In this document: in pieces, positions 1 through 8,710 of the stretch
Layout: each line of letters opens with the position of its first letter
How positions within the stretch are numbered: position 1 is the stretch's first letter
Assembly (NCBI GenBank): GCA_963722665.1
Contig: CAVRNW010000012.1
Location: 1-36,019, forward strand
Reading direction: 5' to 3'
DNA: 36,019 nt
Source of the DNA: Site-B1 sp963722665
Lineage (GTDB): Bacteria; Bacteroidota; Bacteroidia; Flavobacteriales; Flavobacteriaceae
Notes under the pieces: model-generated
Database searches by the model: none
What the model saw: the letters and a program-made list of their open reading frames with translations, nothing else
Told to the model about the DNA's origin: nothing
Position numbers and translations under genes: made by a program

Positions 1-1
1 A

Positions 2-97
2 GTAAAGAATAAATACAGTTTCTGGGATATTTTACATACTGTTCAAACAGAAACATATGGTGGATGGTTTAGGAAGCCACAATTAGCTTGTACATAA
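2..97 (+). CDS. possible 3' end of an unidentified gene cut by the window edge
   Basis: From base 2 the second frame stays open for 31 codons and ends with TAA at 95-97, reading ...YSFWDILHTVQTETYGGWFR and then KPQLACT. The other two plus frames stop within the first few codons. The residue mix (three Trp/Tyr-rich stretches, few rare codons) looks like protein, but the piece is too short to assign a family. The large hairpin beginning at 93 overlaps the stop and could be its transcription terminator. This is only an open stretch at the edge, so chance is a real alternative. Confidence 0.3.
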   Translation, partial: VKNKYSFWDILHTVQTETYGGWFRKPQLACT

Positions 98-145
98 TTA
101 TGAACGATATAAAACACATTACGTGTTGTTATATCTATAATTATG
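93..145. other. long imperfect hairpin in intergenic DNA (1-342 region)
   Basis: Arms 93-101 (cataattat) and 137-145 pair perfectly over 9 bp. After a small internal loop, 106-112 pairs with 129-135 over 7 bp, then 113-117 with 123-127 over 5 bp with base 128 bulged, closing on the loop attac (118-122). The total is about 21 bp. It has no clean T-tract. A second AT-only hairpin with 8 bp arms lies at 182-189/197-204. The rest of the stretch up to the lipoprotein start at 343 holds nothing else I recognise; I could not place a Bacteroidota-type promoter. Confidence 0.4.
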
Positions 146-342
146 TCAAATATCGCTTAAAAGCGCTATTACGCTAATTGTTATAAATTGTACTATAATT
201 TATATTATGTAAAATAGGATTTTTATATCCCTCACCTATTAATAACAAATTACAGAAAACTACAAACTCTGTAATCCATATCTCAATTCTGTGCGTACAT
301 AAAATATTAATAAGCAAACTAAACATTAATTAATCCACAATT

Positions 343-1204
343 ATGAAAAAAATTTCAATCCTATTTCTAATGTGCCTTGGTCTTTGCCTCATGTGTATCT
401 AAAAAGAAATATGTTGCCCTTGAGACAGAAAACGGTCAAATTAAAAGTGAATTGACAAAAACCAGAGTTGCTAAAGAAGATCTGGAAGCTAAATTTGATG
501 CTATTCAAGTTCGTGTAGATGAATACAACAAAAAAATTAATTCCTTATCAGATTTGAATAGTTCCCTTAATAAAGAGAATGATTCAAAAATGGAAACTGT
601 AGCCAATGTTGCTGTTATTTCTAATGACACTAAAAAGATGATGCGTAAAACTTTAACGCATGTGGATCCTGCTCTACTTAATAAAGCTAACACGTTAAAG
701 GATTCAATGGATTTGGCAGTGTCTTACAATTTAACTAAAACCATAGACACATCCAGCTTAAACGAAAATGACGATATCGCTATTAGCATAGATGAAACTG
801 TAGTAATGATCTCAATTTCTGATAAGCTGTTATTCAACACAGCAAGTTATAGAGTAAGCAATAAAGCTAATGACATATTACAAAAATTAGCGGATATTAT
901 AAATTCAGAACCAAGTATAGACGTCATGGTTGAAGGTCATACAGACTCAAGAAGCATAAATAACGAAAAGGTTCAGGACAACTGGGATTTAAGTGTATTA
1001 CGAGCCACTTCGGTTGTACGTAAATTACAAAATGAATTCAAGGTTTCTCCTGAAAAACTCATTGCATCAGGTAGAAGCAGCTACTTGCCTCTTGTTGACA
1101 ATGAAACTAGAGACAACAGATCGAAAAACAGAAGAACCAGAATTGTTATTTTACCAAATATCAACAAATTCTTTGCCCTAATGGATGTAACAAGTAACGA
1201 TTAA
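343..1204 (+). CDS. OmpA-family outer-membrane lipoprotein, signal peptide split by a 1-base frameshift
   Basis: The C-terminal about 120 residues are a standard OmpA-like peptidoglycan-binding domain: VEGHTDSRS, then RATSVVRKL, and the closing NRRTRIVI match the usual GHTDS...R...NRR pattern. A coiled coil rich in Glu/Lys precedes it. The protein should sit in the outer membrane by a lipid and hold peptidoglycan. The natural start is ATG 343 (MKKISILFLMC...), a classic lipoprotein leader, but this frame stops at 400. The body is in the next frame, where the longest open reading begins at TTG 377 and gives VFASC, a lipobox. Removing one base near 373-377 fuses the two into a leader ending LVFASCVSKKK. 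Either one base is in excess in the sequence or the gene is mutated. The body alone would lack the export signal. A strong terminator follows directly. Confidence 0.8.
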
Positions 1205-1226
1205 ATATAATTTTTCCCCAGAATGT

Positions 1227-1263
1227 AAAGGCGTAATCTAAAAATTTAGATTACGCCTTTTTT
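1227..1263 (+). terminator. strong rho-independent terminator after the OmpA-family gene
   Basis: Bases 1227-1242 (aaaggcgtaatctaaa) are perfectly complementary to 1245-1260, a 16 bp stem with two central A residues, followed by T residues to 1263. The A-rich 5' side makes it usable on the minus strand too, where it would end the M16 protease transcript that stops at 1299. Confidence 0.9.
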
Positions 1264-1298
1264 ACTTAACTGTTGTCATTTAAATACTAAAACAAAAT

Positions 1299-4118
1299 TT
1301 AAATCTTATTCCCGTAGATATCGAGTTCAACAACCGGTTTTCCAAATTTCCCTATTTCCGCCAATTGTGTCGTTCGATCTCCAACAACAACATATATCAT
1401 ATCGCTTTCATTTAAATAGTCGTTTATTACAGATTTATACTGTCCCAAATCCATCTTTATCAACTCGTCCTGGTCGTCTTCAATAAATGACATGGATTTA
1501 TTATATTTACTCATATCCCTTAATATCGCCAGTTTAGCTCCCAAACTTTCATAAGCTCGCGTATTACCCTTTAATATCTTGTTTTTTGTGAGCTCTACTT
1601 CATTGTCTGTAAAACTGGTTTCATAGTCCATAAGCATATTCTTTATGATCTCCAACGAACTTAATGTGGCATTGGCTCTAACGCTTGTACTCACAACAAA
1701 TGGAGATATCTCCTTGTTTTTTAATACATTACTATATGCTCCATAGGTATATCCTTTTTCTATTCTAAGCGTTTGAAACAATCGGCCACTGGAGCCTCCT
1801 CCTAATATTTCGTTGGCAAAATTTAAATTATTGGCATTTTCATCGCTTGCTGATATTGCCAATTTACCCACGTAGACCACAGATTGTTTCGCATCAGGGA
1901 CATCGATAAAATATAGATTTCCACTCTGGCTGTCTTTTTTAACTGTCAATTCCGGTAAAGTAATGGACTCTCCTTTCCATGCGTTTAAAACACTTAGAGC
2001 TTGCTCTACTTTCTTTTTATCTATGGCACCGGAGATATGAAAATCGGCATCTTTTGGTGACAGTTTTTTGTAATAGTCTTTAAGATCATCAAGGGTTATG
2101 TCCTTGGTCGTTTCTAAAGTTCCGGATCCGGGAATCCCAAATCTGTGATCGGGTCCATACAACAGTTTGTTAAAGGCCATCATCCCAATGGCATTTGGAT
2201 TCGCTTCCCTCCCTTTTAAATCGGTCTCTAAAGCTTGCTTTAATCGATTGAACTCATCCTCGTCCCAACGAGGTTCCATCAAAATTTCTTTAACCAGAGC
2301 CATGGTTTCCTTAAAATTTTTGGATAGACACGATCCTGTGATATGAAAATCTTCATTGGTCGTGTACATATTAATATTGGCGCCCAACAACCCTATGGCT
2401 TCTTCAAGTTCTGCCGGCGTTTTATTTACTGTACCTTCCATCATGAGATCGCTGCATAAACTTGCAACCCCTTCTTTGTTTTTAGGATCTAAAAGTTGTC
2501 CACCGGGAATGGTTATATCGAATTGTACCAGTGGTACTTCATTATTCTCAATTCCATATAAAGACAGTCCGTTAGTTAGTGTTCCTGTCCATATTTCAGG
2601 AGATTTAAATAATGGCAATTCACCAAATTCGGGTTCACTCCTATCATATTTACTTGGTGTTTTTTCGTAAACCGCCTCCTCACCCTGGCTCACTTCTTCG
2701 TTGGCTACATTCTGCTGCACTTCTTCTATCCAAACTGTAGCTTTTTCTGAAGCTGCAACAGCCAGTTCCAACTGTCCTTTAGGCACAAAGCTGGTCATGA
2801 CATACTGTTTGTCTTTAAGATATTGGTTATAAACACGATCAATATCGGCTGCACTTACTGCATTTAGTAACTTTGCCGATTCAGTGATAAAACCGGGATC
2901 TCCTTTAAATTCGTTATCCCGAACCAATTGAAAGGCCTTATTAAGTACTGTACTGATACCTTGATACAGATTGGTCTCCAACTCAGCTTTAATTCGCTTC
3001 AAATCATCAGCATTTACACCATTGGTCTCAAATCTTTCCAATCCTTCCTCAATAGCGCTTTTCACAAGATCAAGATCGGTTCCCGCATTAGCTCTGACAC
3101 GAAAAACAAACTCACCGGCAAGTTCACTTCCACTTTGGTAAGTACTTACATTTGGAGCTAATTTTTTTTCTTCGACCAAGACATTATATAAAGGTGCTTT
3201 TTTGCTTCCGCTTAACAACTGACCTAATATTTGAAGCGCATAACCATCTTTATGATATTCTTCAACACTTGGAAAGACCATCCTTAATTCAGGTAGTTTG
3301 GCAAAATTGTCTTCAAAATAAAGAGATTTTGTCTCATTTAAAGTAACAGGCATAGGTTGTAGTTTTTCAACTTCGGGACCACTGGAAATCTCTCCAAACC
3401 ATTTATTAACTAAAGTTTTTGTTTCTTCTATATCAATATCACCTGCTATAACCAATGACGCATTACTCGCTCCGTAGTACCTGTTGTAAAACTCCTTGAC
3501 ATCATCTATAGTTGCTGCCTGCAGATCTGGTAAAGCACCAATCACCGTCCAGCTGTAAGGATGCCCTTCGGGATATAAATTCTTCCTGATAACTTCGCTG
3601 GTATAACCATACGGACGATTATCGTAATTCTGGCGTTTTTCATTCTTCACCACTTGTTTTTCGCGCTCTAAAGCTTCCTTTGTAACGGTATTGATCATAT
3701 AACCAAATCGGTCACTGTCTATCCATAATATCTTTTCAAAAGCATCTTTAGGGACCACTTCGTAATAAACAGTTCCATCACTCCAGGTTCCTCCATTTCT
3801 GCTTCCTCCCCATTCCGGGATCATTTTCCTGTTAGCACCAACAGGAACATTTTCAGAGTCATTAAAACTCATATGTTCAAAGAAATGAGCAAATCCAGTT
3901 TTACCTGGTTTTTCTCTATTTGAGCCCACATGCATCATGGTTGCAACAGCAACTATTGGATCGCTAGCATCTTGATGCAGAATGACTTCAAGACCATTAT
4001 CTAAAGTAAATTTTTCGTATTCAATAGAAAACTCGTCTAAAGCTGTTTTATTTTTATCTGTAGAACAGGAAACAAGAATAAGGACAAATAAGAAGGATAT
4101 GACTTGTAATAATTTCAT
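1299..4118 (-). CDS. M16 family zinc metalloprotease, lipoprotein (four-domain)
   Basis: This 939-residue protein has a lipoprotein leader (MKLLQVISFL..., lipobox LVSC with Cys18), so it should be anchored in the envelope. The inverted zinc motif HFFEH is at residues 78-82, and Glu160 in the EKQVVKNE stretch fits the third zinc ligand. The length and the second M16-like half (LYFIDVPDAKQSVVYVGK, then ILGGGSSGRLF) match bacterial two-copy peptidases that enclose their substrate, with an active N-terminal half and an inactive C-terminal half. Flavobacterial relatives are usually annotated as insulinase or pitrilysin family; the substrate cannot be told from sequence. It stands alone on the minus strand, separated from the upstream 126-residue gene by a terminator-like hairpin. 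Frame is intact throughout. Confidence 0.93.
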   Translation of the reverse strand: MKLLQVISFLFVLILVSCSTDKNKTALDEFSIEYEKFTLDNGLEVILHQDASDPIVAVATMMHVGSNREKPGKTGFAHFFEHMSFNDSENVPVGANRKMIPEWGGSRNGGTWSDGTVYYEVVPKDAFEKILWIDSDRFGYMINTVTKEALEREKQVVKNEKRQNYDNRPYGYTSEVIRKNLYPEGHPYSWTVIGALPDLQAATIDDVKEFYNRYYGASNASLVIAGDIDIEETKTLVNKWFGEISSGPEVEKLQPMPVTLNETKSLYFEDNFAKLPELRMVFPSVEEYHKDGYALQILGQLLSGSKKAPLYNVLVEEKKLAPNVSTYQSGSELAGEFVFRVRANAGTDLDLVKSAIEEGLERFETNGVNADDLKRIKAELETNLYQGISTVLNKAFQLVRDNEFKGDPGFITESAKLLNAVSAADIDRVYNQYLKDKQYVMTSFVPKGQLELAVAASEKATVWIEEVQQNVANEEVSQGEEAVYEKTPSKYDRSEPEFGELPLFKSPEIWTGTLTNGLSLYGIENNEVPLVQFDITIPGGQLLDPKNKEGVASLCSDLMMEGTVNKTPAELEEAIGLLGANINMYTTNEDFHITGSCLSKNFKETMALVKEILMEPRWDEDEFNRLKQALETDLKGREANPNAIGMMAFNKLLYGPDHRFGIPGSGTLETTKDITLDDLKDYYKKLSPKDADFHISGAIDKKKVEQALSVLNAWKGESITLPELTVKKDSQSGNLYFIDVPDAKQSVVYVGKLAISASDENANNLNFANEILGGGSSGRLFQTLRIEKGYTYGAYSNVLKNKEISPFVVSTSVRANATLSSLEIIKNMLMDYETSFTDNEVELTKNKILKGNTRAYESLGAKLAILRDMSKYNKSMSFIEDDQDELIKMDLGQYKSVINDYLNESDMIYVVVGDRTTQLAEIGKFGKPVVELDIYGNKI

Positions 4119-4154
4119 TTGTGAATATTTAAAAAGTATTTGAATTGTGTTTTT

Positions 4155-4196
4155 TATACAAAAAGACCATACTCTACTTTATAGAATATGGCCTTT
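4155..4196 (-). terminator. terminator-like hairpin between the 126-residue gene and the M16 gene
   Basis: Read on the minus strand, 4196-4182 pairs with 4175-4162 as a stem of about 15 bp in which the two plus-strand mismatches become G-U pairs. It is followed by a T-rich tail (TTTTTGTATAAAAA). The wobble pattern indicates minus-strand function, ending the EF-G2 operon transcript before the M16 gene. Confidence 0.65.
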
Positions 4197-4225
4197 CAAT
4201 TGCATATTACTAGATTATCAACCAA

Positions 4226-4606
4226 TTATAACCATTCCAGGAAATATTTCATCATTTCCTCTTTAAGTTCATAATGCATACGAATATAGGTGCGCATATC
4301 GTCTTTAAGGCTATGCTGTTCACTTGACAAGCGACCATCGATATCTTCACTAAAATCGGCATTATTAATTTTTTGCATTTTCTTTTTGCATCTGTGCATC
4401 AATTTAGAAATCGCAGCTTTTTCAATCATTATTCTATTCTGGAAATTCTCTAATGGTACTGTTGCTTTCTTTCCAAATTCTCTGCTAGCTATTTCTTCAA
4501 GTTTTTCTTGAAACGTATCCATTTCATTAAAATGGAAACGCAATTCCCTCTTCCAGGTTTCTAAATTGAACTTTAGATCGCTTAAATATGATACTTTAAT
4601 TTGCAT
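4226..4606 (-). CDS. conserved hypothetical protein, helical, in operon with EF-G2
   Basis: This is a 126-residue soluble protein with no signal peptide and no family I recognise. It is predicted by eye to be almost all helix: long runs rich in Lys, Glu and Met (EKLEEIASREFGKK; HRCKKKMQKI; ELKEEMMKYFLEWL) suggest coiled coil or a helical bundle. It starts 18 bp after the EF-G2 stop and is followed by a terminator-like hairpin, so the two genes probably share a transcript. A link to translation or stress is inferred from this context only. Confidence 0.75.
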   Translation of the reverse strand: MQIKVSYLSDLKFNLETWKRELRFHFNEMDTFQEKLEEIASREFGKKATVPLENFQNRIMIEKAAISKLMHRCKKKMQKINNADFSEDIDGRLSSEQHSLKDDMRTYIRMHYELKEEMMKYFLEWL

Positions 4607-4624
4607 ACTACATGTTTTTATATA

Positions 4625-6746
4625 TTAGACTTCTTGTGTTTCTACTTGTTTTACCAGATCCTGCTGAACATTCGCAGGTACCGGCTGATATGATGCAAAA
4701 GTTGAGCTAAATGTTGCTCTTCCTTGCGTCAATGATCTAAGGTCGGTTGAATACCCATACAATTCCGCTGCAGGCGTAATACATTTTAATATCTGATAAT
4801 TGTTATTGCTATCTATGCCTTGAATGATCGATCTTCTTGATTGCAGATCGGTCATAACACTACCTACCATTTCTTCAGGAACCTTCACAACTAAATTGTT
4901 GGTTGGTTCCAGTAATTTTGGATTGGCATTTAAAAAAGCTTCTTTGAAGGCGTGTGCTCCAGCTATTTTAAAGGAAATATCGTTGGAGTCAACCGAGTGC
5001 ATCTTACCATCATAGACCATTACACGTACATCCCTGATATACGATCCGGTCAATGGCCCTTCTTCCATAACTTCCAATACGCCTTTCATAACTGACGGTA
5101 AATAACGCTGATCGATCACACCGCCTACTATACAATTATAAAAAATTAGTTTTCCTCCCCAAGGAAGATCGATCTCCTCTTTACCTCTTAAGTTAAATCC
5201 TTCCGGCTCAGACATGCCTTCATGCCATGGTTCGATTTTCATATGTACTTCACCAAACTGCCCTGCACCACCTGATTGTTTTTTATGCTTATAACTTGCA
5301 TTGGAGGAACGCTGAATGGTTTCCCTAAACTGGATCTTTGGTTTTTTGTAAACCGCAGTTACTCCATAAATATTCTTTAAAGCCCAGTCTATTGTTGCCA
5401 AATGCAGTTCGCCCTGACAGCCCAATAATTGTTGTTTGGATTCTTTTGAATATCCAAATACAACCGATGGATCTTGATTCTGGATTCGTTTTAAAGCTTC
5501 ATTTAACTTTTCTTCATCGTTCTTATCTTCAGCAGCTACGGCTTTGGTAATTCTAGGTGCCGGATACTGGATTTTTTTAATAGTTATTGGTTTCTTGCCA
5601 CTATACAAGGTGTCATTAGTGTCTGTGTATTTTAGCTTTAGAGTTGCACCAATATCACCAACTGCCAATTTCGAAACTGGTTCTCTGTTCTTTCCATCCA
5701 TTATAAATAATTGGTTGAATACTTCAGTTTCATCATTCCTGGAATTAGTTAATTTGTCGTTTGCCTTTAATTCTCCAGACTTAACTTTAAAGAAGGTGAT
5801 CTGTCCTAAATTGGCCTGATATAAAGTTTTAAAAACGAATAAAGAAGTTGGTGCCCCTTTTTCAGGTTTGATCTCATCCCCTTCTATACTTTGTTCGCCT
5901 TTTACTTCTGATGCGGCAGGAGCCACATTGTCAATGAATCCCATAAGGCGACCTGTTCCCATATCATTAAGTGCAGATACACAGAAAACAGGAAATAATT
6001 GATGATTAAGCATTCCTATTTTAATGCCTTGTCTCATTTCATCTTCATTCAATGTTCCTTTATCAAAGAACAATTCCATTAGGTCTTCATCATTTTCAGC
6101 TGCTTTTTCAACCAATTCATTATGTAACTCATCTGCCAGTGCTTTTTGATCTTCAGGTATTTCCAATTTTTCCGGCTTTCCTCCTTCCGGGCCAAATTTG
6201 TACATCTTCATTTTCAATACATCAACAATACATTGAGAACCATCTATTTTTAAAGGATATTGAATCTTAACCGCATTATTCCCTACAAGGGATCTTGATG
6301 CTATTAAAACTCTCATCAAATTTAATATCAGGATGATCTATCTGATTGATAACAAATAAGGTTGGTCTGTTATATTTATCTATGTAATTCCAGATAATTT
6401 CAGTACCAACCTCAACACCTTGTCTACCGTTTATAACGGTTACGACCGTGTCTCCAACCCTGATGGATGAAATGATCTCACCAATAAAGTCGTCTAAACC
6501 GGGAGTGTCTATTATATTTATTTTGTAATTGCGCCATTCTGTGTGAAGTGGAGTTGCAAAGACAGAAGCGCCTCTTTCTTGTTCTATTTCGTGATAATCA
6601 GAAACTGTATTCTTTTCTTCTACAGTTCCTCTTCTTTTAAGGAGTCCAGCTTCAAACAACATGGTTTCGGCCATTGTTGTTTTTCCGCTGTGATGGGCCC
6701 CTACGAAAACAACATTTTTAATGTGCTTATCATCATATATTTTCAT
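4625..6746 (-). CDS. elongation factor G paralogue (EF-G2 type), frameshifted in the G domain
   Basis: The gene is in two frames: 6746-6276 (G domain) and 6319-4625 (rest of G domain, domains II-V). They join near 6285-6305, where removing one base gives NSIK-(S/I)LVGNNAVKIQYP and a product of about 706 residues, the normal EF-G length. GTPase motifs are GAHHSGKT (16-23), DTPG (80-83) and NQID (134-137). Domain IV shows RETI, then YKHKKQSGGAGQFGEV and DGKMHSVDS, as in translocases. Switch II reads DTPGLDDF where EF-G has DTPGHVDF, so the catalytic His is Leu. Switch I reads ERGASV instead of ERGITI. From memory, a Bacteroides EF-G paralogue without GTPase activity works in translation under carbon starvation; this gene looks like that group rather than housekeeping fusA. 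It is first in a two-gene operon. Confidence 0.85.
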
Positions 6747-7184
6747 AATGTCAGGATTTAATTAATTAGTAGGATATAAAACTATTTATAATAATTTTTT
6801 TAAAATATGACCTTTGTTAGGTTTTGCAAACCTTTTTTTTGGAGCAGAAAAATAAAAAAAGGATTTTTATAAAATTTGGAAGGATATAGATACGAAATAT
6901 TGAGTAAATAATCAAACAAATTAAAGGAAAAAATAAGCAGCATCTTTAAATTTTTTGATTAAAAAAAAGAATACTGCTTAATACTTAGGAATTAATAATC
7001 CTTTAACTAAAAGGGATAATACAAAGAAACTCTATTTAAATTAAAAAATGATGCTGCTTTAACTCAAAAATGATACGGTTTTACCATAGAAACTAAGCAT
7101 ATTAAATATTACATTATTCCATAAAAAAAGGTTAAAGAGTAAGCTATGTAATTTTGGGTTTGTACTTTTGACAAAAATTATGCT
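6747..7184. other. 438 bp intergenic region with repeated complementary CTGCTT/AAGCAG elements
   Basis: No gene was found. The arm taagcag at 6934-6940 can pair locally with ctgctta at 6974-6980, with part of the intervening A/T runs also pairing. The longer arm aagcagcatc at 6935-6944 is perfectly complementary to gatgctgctt at 7050-7059. The two pairings exclude each other. There is also a short GC-poor stem aggttt-tgc-aaacct at 6819-6833 followed by eight T on the plus strand. On the minus strand, upstream of EF-G2, a TTTG followed 19 bases later by TATTTTAA is a weak promoter candidate. The remainder is plain A/T-rich sequence. Confidence 0.5.
7163..7170 (+). promoter_or_regulatory. Bacteroidota-type -7 box (TAnnTTTG) before the DUF3817 gene
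   Basis: TACTTTTG fits the known Bacteroidota -7 consensus TAnnTTTG at every fixed position and ends 14 bases before ATG 7185, which would give a very short leader. No matching -33 TTTG lies at the expected 19-21 base spacing, so the call rests on the one box. Confidence 0.35.
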
Positions 7185-7472
7185 ATGTCAAAATATATTA
7201 CCTTTTTCAGAGTAATTGCCTTTCTTGAAGGTGTTTCTTTCATTCTGCTTTTGTTTATAGCTGTGCCCATTAAATACATTTCAAATAATCCGGATTACGT
7301 GAAATTACTTGGTATGCCTCATGGATTGTTATTTATGGGATATGTGCTATTGGCTATTTTAATTGCCGGAGACCTAAAGTGGAATTCAAGGACCTTAACA
7401 GTAATATTATTAGCATCCCTTATTCCATTTGGGACCTTTTACATTGACAATAAATATCTGAACAAGATATAG
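7185..7472 (+). CDS. DUF3817 family small membrane protein
   Basis: This 95-residue protein has three hydrophobic segments. Its N-terminal half matches the DUF3817 pattern: FFRVIAFLEGVSFILLLF, then VPIKY, LGMPHGLLFMGYVLL. The family consists of short inner-membrane proteins of unknown role found in many bacteria. ATG 7185 is preferred over the out-of-frame ATG five bases earlier. It is a single gene, with a -7 box just upstream and a 17 bp hairpin downstream. Confidence 0.85.
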   Translation: MSKYITFFRVIAFLEGVSFILLLFIAVPIKYISNNPDYVKLLGMPHGLLFMGYVLLAILIAGDLKWNSRTLTVILLASLIPFGTFYIDNKYLNKI

Positions 7473-7511
7473 TGTTTCTCAAAGAGAATATATAAAATGT
7501 TAATAACCAGG

Positions 7512-7559
7512 TTAACAAGTAATCTTTTTCTATATTTTACTAAAAAGGTTTCTTGTTAA
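7512..7559 (+). terminator. hairpin between the DUF3817 gene and the next gene
   Basis: Bases 7512-7519 (ttaacaag) pair with 7552-7559. After one T-T mismatch, 7521-7529 pairs with 7542-7550 with one wobble, giving about 17 bp around the loop ctatattttact, followed by a short T run. It could end the DUF3817 transcript or sit in the leader of the gene at 7582. Confidence 0.5.
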
Positions 7560-7581
7560 TTTTATCCAAACAGAACCCAAA

Positions 7582-7998
7582 ATGGCAATTAGAGACCAAA
7601 ACCTATTAGACCTTCGTCCACAAATTTTATCGGCTAAACTAAGTGAAAACATGAGTAGTGAAGAGCGTTTTCAAAACACGACGCTTAGACCTGTCATCAA
7701 ACTTCAGAATGATTTACTCATTCAGGTCTTTAAAAATTACATAAACAAGCATAAAAATGTCTTTTACGAATTGTCGCTTGAAAAAAGAATTGACTATATT
7801 GAAAATGCCATACACAAGGATATGAAGTTTAGAAATTCTCTTAAAGGAATGATGATTGGTCAGTTCACCAGCAAAGAATACTCCCTGTATATTCATAATT
7901 CATCTTCCCTTAATAAAAGGATGATGAATATTGTGAAAGAAAGGCTTTTAAGCAATATTCAAGTTTTTGAAAGCGGAAGTATTATGAATGCGGTTTAA
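7582..7998 (+). CDS. conserved Bacteroidota hypothetical protein
   Basis: The gene encodes a 138-residue soluble protein with no signal peptide. I recognise it as a flavobacterial conserved protein (opening DQNLLDLRPQI, then RPVIKLQNDLLIQVFKNY and MMIGQFTSKEYSLYI). It is often labelled glyoxalase in databases, but I see no vicinal-oxygen-chelate metal ligands that would support that name. The sequence looks helical and charged. The stop overlaps the end of the convergent DUF2461 gene by 4 bp, so there is no room for a separate terminator between them. Confidence 0.8.
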   Translation: MAIRDQNLLDLRPQILSAKLSENMSSEERFQNTTLRPVIKLQNDLLIQVFKNYINKHKNVFYELSLEKRIDYIENAIHKDMKFRNSLKGMMIGQFTSKEYSLYIHNSSSLNKRMMNIVKERLLSNIQVFESGSIMNAV

Positions 7999-8672
7999 AT
8001 CAATGGTTCACCATTCAAATCGGTAGTTAAAACATCACTCATATAATTAAAATAGGGTCTTATAGTTTTGAAAGCGACACCAATGTCCTTTAAAAAATTG
8101 GCGTCCAAAACTTCCTTATCTGTATATTTTTTAACAAAGATATATTGCTTCTTTTTTATCAGATCAATGGCAGGATGATCTTTACTAAACCCTTTAGGAG
8201 CGGTTTTCACTTCATCACCAACAAATTCTCCCCATACTTTTTTAAAAGTCTTATCCCCTATTATTGTTCTAATTTCATCATCGTCCATTTCAAATTCTTT
8301 TCTTATCCTAAGAAGATCATCCTTGTTAGGTTCCCAAAATCCTGTAGCTATAAATGATTCGTCATTAGGCTGAATATGTAAATAATAACCCCCGCGTAAA
8401 TGAGGTTTTGATCTATGGAAAGAGCCTCCAAAATGAGTTTTATATGGTAGTTTATTCTTTGAAAACCGTACATCTCGATATATTCTAAAAACTTTAAGTT
8501 TATCAATATCGTCATGGGACCTTAGGTTTTGAAGTACCATTTCATAATATCCTTTTACTTTGGCTTCAATAGATTTAAACTCTGGCTTATGCTCATTGAA
8601 CCATTCTCTATTGTTGTTCTTTTCTAACTGCTTAAGAAAAGGGAAAGCCTCCTTCGGAATTGTCTCATTCAT
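7995..8672 (-). CDS. DUF2461 family protein
   Basis: This 225-residue protein matches the DUF2461 (TIGR02453) family over its full length: FPFLKQLEKNNNREWFNEHK at the N-terminus, FRIYRDVRFSKNKLPYKTH with the adjacent GG, and GGYYLHIQPNDESFIATG, then WEPNKDDLLRIRKE. The family is widespread and its reaction is unknown to me. It is probably cytoplasmic (no leader or membrane segment). It starts 38 bp after the truA-like stop, so both are likely co-transcribed. Confidence 0.88.
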   Translation of the reverse strand: MNETIPKEAFPFLKQLEKNNNREWFNEHKPEFKSIEAKVKGYYEMVLQNLRSHDDIDKLKVFRIYRDVRFSKNKLPYKTHFGGSFHRSKPHLRGGYYLHIQPNDESFIATGFWEPNKDDLLRIRKEFEMDDDEIRTIIGDKTFKKVWGEFVGDEVKTAPKGFSKDHPAIDLIKKKQYIFVKKYTDKEVLDANFLKDIGVAFKTIRPYFNYMSDVLTTDLNGEPLI

Positions 8673-8710
8673 AATTAATGTATTTAGTTGAATTTACGAA
8701 AAAAGGGGTA

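Noticed and set aside
6276..6319. Programmed frameshifting in EF-G2
   Set aside because: There is no typical slippery heptamer with a following structure at the junction, and several unrelated genes here show the same kind of one-base break. Error or mutation is simpler.
6819..6840. A short stem with a T run on the plus strand, like a terminator
   Set aside because: No plus-strand gene precedes it, and it lies in the probable promoter region of EF-G2. The 6 bp stem is too weak to call a terminator without transcript data.
7582..7998. Glyoxalase label for the 138-residue protein
   Set aside because: The sequence shows no metal ligands or beta-alpha-beta-beta-beta pattern of that fold, so the name seems to be carried over by similarity only.
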